NCBI GenBank assembly: GCA_015061745.1
Contig: SUWB01000026.1
Location: 1-44,827 of the forward strand
From: Lentisphaerota bacterium
GTDB lineage: Bacteria; Verrucomicrobiota; Lentisphaeria; Victivallales; Victivallaceae
Reading direction: 5' to 3'
DNA: 44,827 nucleotides
A program made the position numbers and the translations under genes. How positions within the stretch are numbered: position 1 is the first letter of the stretch; every line of letters begins with the position of its first letter. Below are positions 1 through 6,660 of the stretch, one piece after another. The notes under the pieces are model-generated. The model did no database searches and had not been told where the DNA came from. It saw nothing but the letters and a program-made list of their open reading frames with translations.

Positions 1-70
1 TGACTTTTGATGACAATTCTGCTCAAAAACAAAAATCTGACAAAATCACTTTTTCAAAACTCAACCTTCT

Positions 71-89
71 CCCGCTCAAATTTGGCGGG
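71..89. repeat. short inverted repeat upstream of grpE
   Basis: CCCGC (71-75) and GCGGG (85-89) form an inverted repeat with 9 bases between, extended by T70/A90. It could be a weak terminator of an upstream gene, since a T-run follows at 98-103, or a regulator site. Nothing else identifiable lies in 1-160, which is AT-rich. Confidence 0.3.
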
Positions 90-168
90 AATGCCTGTTT
101 TTTGAAAAATTATGGGATATCTGTGATATTTTTTACGTTTTTTTTCCTTCCTGACCGGTAGGGAAATT

Positions 169-187
169 GCAAAATTTGAAATTTTGC
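169..187. promoter_or_regulatory. perfect 19-nt palindrome, candidate operator of the grpE operon
   Basis: The sequence GCAAAATTTGAAATTTTGC is a perfect palindrome with 9-base arms and a single central G. It covers the -35 hexamer TTGAAA of the grpE promoter (176-181), where a bound repressor would block RNA polymerase. It is not the CIRCE element of HrcA, which has arms TTAGCACTC/GAGTGCTAA with 9 bases between. The symmetry is seen directly; the operator role is inferred. Confidence 0.5.
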
Positions 188-204
188 CTTTGGCGGTGTA
201 TATT
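176..204 (+). promoter_or_regulatory. sigma70-type promoter of grpE-dnaJ-smpB
   Basis: A -35 box TTGAAA (176-181) is followed by a 17-base spacer ending GGCGGTG and a -10 box TATATT (199-204). Transcription would start near 211, leaving a leader of about 38 bases that carries AGGAG (231-235) before the ATG at 249. Confidence 0.7.
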
Positions 205-248
205 ATTTATTTGAATAGAACGCATATTTAAGGAGTTTATCTGTACCT

Positions 249-845
249 ATGAAAGACGATAAAAAGAAAAAAGCCGCCGTTGAACAGGAAGTTCAGGAAG
301 AACAGCCTGCTGTGGAGGAAAAAACGGCTGAACAAAAAGAAGAACAGCAGCCCGCCCCTCAGGAAGAAAAAAAACTGACTCCTCAGGAAGAACTCGCTGC
401 CCTGCAGGAAAAGTATGTCTATCTTCAGGCTGAATATCAGAACTATCGCAAGCGTATGGTCAAGGAACTTGCTGACGCCAGACGGTATGCCATTGAAGAT
501 ACGGTCCAGCCCTTTTTTGCAGTGTATGACTTTCTCTCTATGGCAGAAACAGCTGCCGCCCAGAGCGACAATATTGAAGCGATCCGGCAGGGATTGATGA
601 TGATTATTGCCCAGTACCGCAAGGCTTTTGAAGAACTCAGTTTGACCCCCTTTGATGCCAAAGGTGTTCAGTTTGATCCTATGCTTCACGATGCTGTGGC
701 TCACGAAAGTTCCACCGAGATCCCGGAAGGGATCGTTTCCAAACAGTGGAACTGCGGTTTCAAGCTGGGCGATAAAGTTCTCCGTCCGGCCCGCGTCGTT
801 GTTTCCTCAGGTGCTCCCAAAGAAGAAGACAAAAAAGAGGAGTAA
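249..845 (+). CDS. grpE: GrpE, nucleotide exchange factor of DnaK
   Basis: GrpE is the cytoplasmic exchange factor that releases ADP from DnaK during the chaperone cycle. The product has 198 residues, normal for the family. A charged, Glu/Lys/Gln-rich N-terminal tail (about residues 1-55) precedes the long dimerisation helix (about 50-75, with the typical LQAEYQNYRKR stretch), a four-helix region, and the C-terminal beta domain that contacts DnaK (about 140-190, including FDPMLHDAV). The start is the ATG 13 bases after AGGAG (231-235). It is the first gene of a grpE-dnaJ-smpB operon, and dnaJ begins 9 bases after its stop. dnaK is not in the window and must lie elsewhere. A promoter and a palindromic candidate operator sit directly upstream, which fits heat-shock control. 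Confidence 0.95.
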   Translation: MKDDKKKKAAVEQEVQEEQPAVEEKTAEQKEEQQPAPQEEKKLTPQEELAALQEKYVYLQAEYQNYRKRMVKELADARRYAIEDTVQPFFAVYDFLSMAETAAAQSDNIEAIRQGLMMIIAQYRKAFEELSLTPFDAKGVQFDPMLHDAVAHESSTEIPEGIVSKQWNCGFKLGDKVLRPARVVVSSGAPKEEDKKEE

Positions 846-854
846 TGTTGATTT

Positions 855-2006
855 ATGGACTACTATGAACAGTTGGGGGTGGCTAAAAACGCCTCCGCAG
901 ATGACATAAAAAAAGCGTACCGGAAACTTGCGATCAAGTATCATCCGGATAAAAACCCCGGCAACAAAGAAGCTGAAGAAAAATTCAAAGAGATTTCTGC
1001 TGCTTATGAGGTCTTGAGCGACCCCGAAAAGCGTGCCCGCTACGATCAGTTCGGACACGAAGCCTATACCTCCGCCGGCGGAGCTGGGGGAGGGACTGAC
1101 TTCAATCACGCTCAGGATATTTTTAATGCCTTTTTCGGCGGCGGTTTCGGCGGCGGCGGGGGCGGTTTCAGCTTTGAAGACCTTTTCGGCGGCGGCAGAA
1201 GAAGCAATCCCAATGCCCCCGTTCCCGGAGATGATCTGCGTTACGACCTGACCATCGACTTTGAAGATGCAATGTACGGGGCCGAAAAAGAGCTCCAGAT
1301 TCCCCATACTGTCATTTGCCCCGACTGCCGGGGTTCGGGAGCTGCCGAAGGTGCCACCAAAACCGTCTGCCCCCATTGCAGCGGCAGCGGTGTGGAAACG
1401 GTTTCCAAAGGATTTTTCAGCGTCCGTCAGACCTGCCGCCGCTGCGGCGGGAAAGGTCAGTCTATCGACAAGCCCTGCCGTTCCTGTAACGGCAGCGGCA
1501 AAAAACGGATCACCGAACCGGTCAAGATCCGTATCCGTCCGGGAATGGATACGGGCAATCAGCTCCGGGTTTCCGGTATGGGAAATGCCGGAGAACGGGG
1601 CGGTGCGCCGGGAGACCTTTACATTTATCTCACTGTCCGGCCCAGCCGGATTTTTCACCGGGAAGGCAATGACCTCATTTGCGAAGTTCCCGTTCCTTTT
1701 GCGGTTGCAGCTCTGGGCGGTGAACTGGATGTGCCTACCATTTCAGGCAAAAGCACCATTATGGTCCCCAAGGGCTCCCAGCACGGCAGAGTGCTGCGTC
1801 TGGCCGGTAAGGGCGTTCCTTCACTCAGAGGGGGCGGACGGGGGGATCTCCACGTCCGTCTGGTGGTGGAAACGCCTGTGGAGCTCAGCAAAGAACAGCA
1901 GGAGCTGCTGAAGAAATTTCAGGATTCGCTGAACAAAGGCAATACGCCGCTCCGCAATAATTTTGAAAGCAAAGCAGGTGCCTTCCTGCGTTCCGACAAG
2001 GATTGA
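855..2006 (+). CDS. dnaJ: DnaJ, Hsp40 co-chaperone
   Basis: DnaJ stimulates the DnaK ATPase and hands over unfolded substrates. The 383-residue product is a complete type I Hsp40. It has a J domain at about 1-70 with HPD at residues 30-32, then a Gly/Phe-rich linker (about 73-120, almost pure Gly/Phe in places). Next come four CxxCxGxG-type zinc repeats starting near residue 155 (CPDC, CPHC, CRRC, CRSC), which bind two zinc ions. Two beta-barrel substrate-binding domains and a C-terminal dimerisation segment follow. It follows grpE by 9 bases, and smpB starts 11 bases after its stop. Every family hallmark is present. Confidence 0.97.
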   Translation: MDYYEQLGVAKNASADDIKKAYRKLAIKYHPDKNPGNKEAEEKFKEISAAYEVLSDPEKRARYDQFGHEAYTSAGGAGGGTDFNHAQDIFNAFFGGGFGGGGGGFSFEDLFGGGRRSNPNAPVPGDDLRYDLTIDFEDAMYGAEKELQIPHTVICPDCRGSGAAEGATKTVCPHCSGSGVETVSKGFFSVRQTCRRCGGKGQSIDKPCRSCNGSGKKRITEPVKIRIRPGMDTGNQLRVSGMGNAGERGGAPGDLYIYLTVRPSRIFHREGNDLICEVPVPFAVAALGGELDVPTISGKSTIMVPKGSQHGRVLRLAGKGVPSLRGGGRGDLHVRLVVETPVELSKEQQELLKKFQDSLNKGNTPLRNNFESKAGAFLRSDKD

Positions 2007-2017
2007 CATTTTACATT

Positions 2018-2500
2018 ATGGCCAAAAAGAAAACAGATGATTCTCCGGTGTTGGCAAACAACCGCCGTGCTTTCCACGATTATGTCATTGCGCAGCGTAT
2101 GGAGTGCGGTATCCGGCTTTCCGGGACTGAGGTCAAAAGCTGCCGGGCACGGACGATCCAGCTGCAGGAGGGATATGTGACCGTTTCCGGTGGAGAAGTG
2201 TGGCTTCATAATGTACATATTTCCCACTATGATTTCGGCAACCGTTTCAATCACGATGTACGCCGTATGCGGAAACTTCTGCTGCACAAAAGAGAGATCA
2301 CTGCACTCCAGCGGCATATCGCTGTCCGGGGAAACGCCATTGTTCCTCTTTCATTTTACCTCAAAGGGGGACTTGTCAAGGTTGAAATAGGTCTTGCTCA
2401 GGGTAAACACGAATATGACCGCAGAGAGGATATCAAAAAACGGGATTCTGACCGGGAAATCAAACGGGTGATGGCCAATTTTAATAAAAAAAATGAATAA
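2018..2500 (+). CDS. smpB: SmpB, tmRNA-binding protein
   Basis: SmpB binds tmRNA and delivers it to stalled ribosomes for trans-translation. From the ATG at 2018 the product has 160 residues, the usual size. It shows NNRRAFHDY near the N-terminus, GTEVKSCR, the HNVHISHYDFGN strand region, a KRDSDREIKR basic stretch and a lysine-rich tail that folds on the decoding centre. An in-frame TTG at 2003 would overlap the dnaJ stop and add five residues. I prefer the ATG, although the only upstream AAGGA (1998-2002) is rather far away, so the gene is probably translated by coupling to dnaJ. No clear terminator follows; a new promoter begins immediately after the stop. Confidence 0.95.
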   Translation: MAKKKTDDSPVLANNRRAFHDYVIAQRMECGIRLSGTEVKSCRARTIQLQEGYVTVSGGEVWLHNVHISHYDFGNRFNHDVRRMRKLLLHKREITALQRHIAVRGNAIVPLSFYLKGGLVKVEIGLAQGKHEYDRREDIKKRDSDREIKRVMANFNKKNE

Positions 2501-2504
2501 GCAC

Positions 2505-2533
2505 TTGTAATTTTTACGGTCGCGGTGTAATAT
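2505..2533 (+). promoter_or_regulatory. sigma70-type promoter of the SPFH/ATPase/ABC operon
   Basis: TTGTAA (2505-2510), a 17-base spacer ending CGCGGTG, and TAATAT (2528-2533). The spacer end resembles that of the grpE promoter. It would drive the operon beginning with the GTG at 2582. Confidence 0.6.
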
Positions 2534-2581
2534 TAGATAATGTCGACAATTTAAGATAAAGAGTATGAAAGGAAACACAAA

Positions 2582-4543
2582 GTGTCAAAAGCAAACATTC
2601 AGGTATCCATTGACAATGGTCGGCTGATGACCAAGTTGGCAACGGTCGGCTTGATCTTTTCGGTCTGTTTTCTGATCCTGACGGCTGTTATAGGAAGTAT
2701 GCGGGGCGGAGATGTTTTCCGTTTCGGTATGATTACTTACGCACTTTCAGCAGTTTTCAGCTTCGGCGCACTGATTTATGGTATGCTTTCCACTCAAGCC
2801 GGGTTGGAAAACGAGGAAAAACAACTTCTGGCAGACCGGGGAGCCGCAGAAAACCGTGCCCTCAATGTGGAGGAAGATGTCCGCTTTACTGCGGGGCGTT
2901 CCTTTGACAACTACCGCAGATTTGCCCCCTACGCTCTCGCTATTCTGGGAGCGTTGATTACGGGCGGATTCCTTTTTTACTTCAAGAGTGCCTGGGGAGC
3001 CCGGACTGCCGGAGCTGTCAGTATGGAAGGCAATGCCCTCTATACCGCACTTATTGCCATTATTATTATGCTGCTCAATATTTTTATCGGAGCTTTCTAC
3101 GTTGGACAGTCCAGAGGTTCTGCTTTCCGCTGGCTCCGTCCCGTGGGAGCCTGGCTCATTGCCGGATTTGTGGTGATGGGAGCGGCAACTGTTACGGCAC
3201 TGCTTCACAGCAACAATATTATGGGAGCCGATTTGGCCGTGGCAAAGGTCTTTTTCTGGATCTTTGTGATCCTGGGAGCTGAATTTGTCACCAGTTTCAT
3301 CATTGAATTTTACCGTCCCCGGACTCTCAAAGAGAGCCGTCCCGTTTTTGAAAGCCGTCTGCTGGCCCTCTTTACTGAACCCGGCGGCGTAATGCGCAAC
3401 ATCGCTTCCGCATTGGACTACCAGTTCGGATTCAAAGTTTCCGGCACCTGGCTTTACGGCTTTGTTGAGCGTTCATTTTTCCCGCTCTTTCTCCTTGTAC
3501 TGATCTTCTTTATGCTTTTCTCAGCCATTCACGAAGTCGGCCCCAGCAAGGTGGGCGTCCGTGAAAATCTGGGCTGCATCGAGAAAAAACTTCTTACACC
3601 CGGTATCTACTGGAGTCTGCCCTGGCCTTTCGGAACGGTCAGAATTTTCAGTACCACCGAATTACGTCAGATCGTCATCGGTGAAAAATCCACCGGCGAC
3701 GACAACGTTGCCGACGATCAGAATGTTAAAGCCGGTACCAAACGGAACAATGAAATCGCTGAAACTGTCCTCTGGACCAAAGCTCACGGCGGCGGCGAAG
3801 ACAGCAATTTCCTCGTGGCAGTGAAACCCGGCGGACAGAACAATTCTGCCAGTGAAGCTTCTGCACCTTCCATTTCATTTATCCGTCTGACGATGCCTAT
3901 CCAGTACCGGATCAAAAATGTTTTTGACTACGCCTATGCCAATGCCAATCCGGTTTACAGCCTGCGCCGCATCGGTCAGCAGGCGGCAACGGAATATCTG
4001 GCAAGTACTTCAATGATGGAGCTTATGTCCTCCAAACGCCTCGAAGCCCAGAATGCCATTATGAAGCGTGTCCAGTTCCTGGCTGATTATCACAAACTGG
4101 GTGTCCAGATCGAAACATTGCTGATTCTCGACGCTCATCCCCCCATCGAAAAAGTCGCTCCCGCCTACCAGGAGGTCATCGGAGCTTTGGAACAGCGTGA
4201 AACCGCTATCCTCAACGCTGAAGCATACAAAATCAAAACTCTGCCTGAAGCTCAGGCTGAAGCCGCCCGCATTATCGCCGAAGCTCAGTCTTACCGTGCC
4301 ACCACCGGAAAAGTGGCTCAGGCCGAAAGTGAACGTTTTACCAAGCAGCTGACTGCCTATCGGGCTATGCCTTCAGTTTTCAAGCTCCGTGAACTGCTGA
4401 ATTTCCTTGCGGTCGACTGTGCTCATATCCGAAAATATGTTGTGCCCCTCAACAGCGAAAGCGAAGTTTACGAGCTCAACTTTGAAGCCAAAGAGCGTCT
4501 GGACCTTATTGATACTGACGTGACAAAACTCAGCAACAAGTGA
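2582..4543 (+). CDS. polytopic SPFH-domain (HflK-like) membrane protein
   Basis: This is the first of three adjacent SPFH (stomatin/prohibitin/HflKC) proteins. Family members form large ring or cage assemblies on membranes and often modulate proteases or transporters. The 653-residue product is unusual because it has about seven membrane segments (roughly 17-39, 48-69, 112-133, 151-174, 183-208, 217-242 and 290-316) before the SPFH domain, which begins near 318 with VGVRENLGCIEKKLLTPG. The SPFH part carries a polar insert (about 370-430). It is followed by an Ala/Glu-rich coiled coil (about 535-590, QAEAARIIAEAQS) as in HflK. The start is GTG, 8 bases after GGA within GAAAGGAAA. The upstream ATG at 2565 is out of frame. 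It is the lead gene of the operon ending at 12958. The family call is secure; the function is not known. Confidence 0.85.
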   Translation: MSKANIQVSIDNGRLMTKLATVGLIFSVCFLILTAVIGSMRGGDVFRFGMITYALSAVFSFGALIYGMLSTQAGLENEEKQLLADRGAAENRALNVEEDVRFTAGRSFDNYRRFAPYALAILGALITGGFLFYFKSAWGARTAGAVSMEGNALYTALIAIIIMLLNIFIGAFYVGQSRGSAFRWLRPVGAWLIAGFVVMGAATVTALLHSNNIMGADLAVAKVFFWIFVILGAEFVTSFIIEFYRPRTLKESRPVFESRLLALFTEPGGVMRNIASALDYQFGFKVSGTWLYGFVERSFFPLFLLVLIFFMLFSAIHEVGPSKVGVRENLGCIEKKLLTPGIYWSLPWPFGTVRIFSTTELRQIVIGEKSTGDDNVADDQNVKAGTKRNNEIAETVLWTKAHGGGEDSNFLVAVKPGGQNNSASEASAPSISFIRLTMPIQYRIKNVFDYAYANANPVYSLRRIGQQAATEYLASTSMMELMSSKRLEAQNAIMKRVQFLADYHKLGVQIETLLILDAHPPIEKVAPAYQEVIGALEQRETAILNAEAYKIKTLPEAQAEAARIIAEAQSYRATTGKVAQAESERFTKQLTAYRAMPSVFKLRELLNFLAVDCAHIRKYVVPLNSESEVYELNFEAKERLDLIDTDVTKLSNK

Positions 4544-4584
4544 TGAAACAAATTCAATAAACATAAAAATAAAGGAAATCTATT

Positions 4585-5508
4585 ATGGCTGCTAACAATT
4601 TTTTCAAACATTGGCCGACCTGGGTTCTGGGACTGCTGGTTGCAACGATCCTGCTTTTTGCTGTGTTTTCTTTCCAGCTCAATCAGACAGAGGCGGCAGT
4701 GGTCACGACTTTCGGTCGTCCTGCTCAGGTGACAGAACCGGGACTGCACTTCCGCTGGCCCTATCCTTTCCAGCGCATCTACCGCTTTGACAAGCGTATC
4801 CGCTGCTTTGCCGGCGGAGCCGGAAAACTTGAGGAAACCACCACCAGCGACGGTCACAATCTTTTGGTGGGGATTTATGTTAACTTCCGCATTTCCAACG
4901 CTGAAAAGTTCTTCAAAACTCTTGAAAATATGACTCAGGGCGAAGAAAAACTCAACTCCCTTATGCGCGGTTACAAAAATGCCGCCATCGGTGAATACCG
5001 TTTCAGCCAGATCATCAATACCAATCCCAAAGAAATGAAACTGCAGCAGATCCAGAAAAAGATCCAGCAGAATCTGGCCGCCGAAACCAAAGATTACGGT
5101 CTTGAGATCATTGACGTGGGTATCAGCTCCATCAACGTGCCCAAATCCATCAGCGAAAAAGTTGCCGACCGTATGATCGCTGAACGCAAAGTCCAGTCCG
5201 ATGCCTACATTTCAGAAGGTAACGCCCGGGCTAAACAGATCCGCACCGAAGCAGACACTTCCAAAACGATCCAGCTGGCTGATGCTGAAGCCAAAGCCCG
5301 CACCATCCGGGCTGCCGGTGATGCCGAAGCTGCCAAATACTATGCCACCTTCACCCAGAATCCCGAACTTGCCGAGTTCCTGCTCAAACTTGACAGCCTC
5401 CGCAAGATTATGAAGGGCCGCACCACTCTGGTCACTGACTACCGTACCGCACCCTTTGATATCCTGCAGCAGGGTGCCGAAGTGCTCAAGTCCAACAAAG
5501 GAAAGTGA
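4585..5508 (+). CDS. SPFH-domain protein, HflC-like
   Basis: A 307-residue protein with the standard HflC layout. A single N-terminal membrane anchor (about 12-32) is followed by an SPFH domain starting at EAAVVTTFGRPAQ and continuing with the EPGLHFRWPYPFQ signature. Next comes an Ala/Glu/Lys coiled coil (about 195-260), and a C-terminal region of the type LDSLRKIMKGRTTLVTDYRTAPFDIL. In Enterobacteria HflC pairs with HflK to cage the FtsH protease. Here it lies between two other SPFH genes and there is no ftsH nearby. It follows the first SPFH gene by 41 bases with AAAGGAAA as ribosome site, and the third SPFH gene starts 6 bases after its stop. It is probably a subunit of a hetero-oligomeric ring with its neighbours (inference). 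Confidence 0.85.
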   Translation: MAANNFFKHWPTWVLGLLVATILLFAVFSFQLNQTEAAVVTTFGRPAQVTEPGLHFRWPYPFQRIYRFDKRIRCFAGGAGKLEETTTSDGHNLLVGIYVNFRISNAEKFFKTLENMTQGEEKLNSLMRGYKNAAIGEYRFSQIINTNPKEMKLQQIQKKIQQNLAAETKDYGLEIIDVGISSINVPKSISEKVADRMIAERKVQSDAYISEGNARAKQIRTEADTSKTIQLADAEAKARTIRAAGDAEAAKYYATFTQNPELAEFLLKLDSLRKIMKGRTTLVTDYRTAPFDILQQGAEVLKSNKGK

Positions 5509-5514
5509 CGCACT

Positions 5515-6657
5515 ATGGAACCCAAAAGCGTAATCAACAACAGGGAGTTTGACCGCTCCGGACGTTACGAGGGCGGTCTCAAAGCTCTGGTTAAAAGTCT
5601 GCAGTATGCCTTTATCATACTGCTGGTGGCTATCGTCGGTATGATCGTCTACTTTTTCACTTGGGGAGGTTACTTCTCAGTGGAACCCCAGCAGGCGGTG
5701 ATCGTGCTCCGTTTCGGCAAGTTCCACGGTGCCTATCAGGACGGTGCCCGCTGGTTTATGCCCTATCCCGTACACCGTTTCGTCCGGGTGCAGACCAATC
5801 AGCAGCAGCTCAATGTGAACTTTCTGCCTGTGGAAGTCCCCGGCGAGGAGGTGAAACAATCCCTCATCCCCGGCAGTGACCGTTATCTGCTCACCGGTGA
5901 TGCCAACATCATTCACGCCTCCTGGCAGGTCGCCTACCGGGTGGTCGATCCCAAAAAATATTATGAAAAACTCACCACTCCCGCCAATCCGGTTATGGCC
6001 GGACGGGTTCTTGATGACGATCAGGTGGTGGATTTCAACGGATTTTCCTCCGGCCGCGGTCCCAGAACGCTCCTGACCAACCTCTTTGAGAATGCAGTTA
6101 TCAAAGTCACCGCTCAGGAAAAGGTGGACAATATCCTCTTTGCCAAAAAGCTGGAATACAAAACCCGGGTGGAAGAACTTTTCAGCAGTATGGTCGCCAA
6201 ATTCGACTGCGGTATCCAGATCGAAAATGTCACACTGCTCAGAGCTTTCCCCCCCAGCCGTACCAAGATGGCTTTTGACGAAGCCACCGCTGCCGGTAAC
6301 GCCAGTTCCGAGCTCCGCAGCAAAGCTCTCACCTACAAGGTGGAAACTGAAAACGACACACGGGCCAAAGCAGCTGAGATCGTCGCTGCCGCCCAGGCTT
6401 ACAAAAGCCGCATCGTGGCTGATATGAAAGCCGAAACTGAATATTTCAAAGCGATCAACGCCAAATACAAAGAAAGCCCCCGGACTGTGCTTATTGCCCT
6501 CTACACAGCGGCACTTTCTGAAGCTATGCAGGCTTCAACCGAGGATCGTTTCATTATGGGCTCCAGCAACAAGAAACGGCAGATCCGGGTTCAGCTGAAC
6601 CCCGAACCGAAGAATCAGCCCAAGCCCAAAGCTGAAGAAGGAAAGGAAGGTAAGTAA
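5515..6657 (+). CDS. SPFH-domain protein, HflK-like
   Basis: A 380-residue HflK-type protein. It has a cytoplasmic N-terminus of about 27 residues, one membrane segment (about 28-50), and an SPFH domain opening with VEPQQAVIVLRFGKFHG and YQDGARWFMPYP. A charged helical region rich in Ala/Lys follows (about 260-320), then a Lys/Pro/Glu-rich tail. HflK-type proteins assemble with HflC-type ones. The gene is tightly placed, 6 bases after the HflC-like gene and 3 bases before the P-type ATPase. This spacing suggests the SPFH assembly and the ATPase are made together. A loop at about 160-185 (DDDQVVDFNGFSSGRG) is not a feature I recognise from classical HflK. Confidence 0.85.
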   Translation: MEPKSVINNREFDRSGRYEGGLKALVKSLQYAFIILLVAIVGMIVYFFTWGGYFSVEPQQAVIVLRFGKFHGAYQDGARWFMPYPVHRFVRVQTNQQQLNVNFLPVEVPGEEVKQSLIPGSDRYLLTGDANIIHASWQVAYRVVDPKKYYEKLTTPANPVMAGRVLDDDQVVDFNGFSSGRGPRTLLTNLFENAVIKVTAQEKVDNILFAKKLEYKTRVEELFSSMVAKFDCGIQIENVTLLRAFPPSRTKMAFDEATAAGNASSELRSKALTYKVETENDTRAKAAEIVAAAQAYKSRIVADMKAETEYFKAINAKYKESPRTVLIALYTAALSEAMQASTEDRFIMGSSNKKRQIRVQLNPEPKNQPKPKAEEGKEGK

Positions 6658-6660
6658 GAA

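Noticed and set aside
169..187. CIRCE/HrcA operator reading of the grpE palindrome
   Set aside because: Arms and spacing differ from the CIRCE consensus; kept as an unnamed operator candidate.
1..248. tRNA or small RNA gene in the left-edge gap
   Set aside because: No cloverleaf or stable structure beyond one short inverted repeat; the region is AT-rich promoter DNA.
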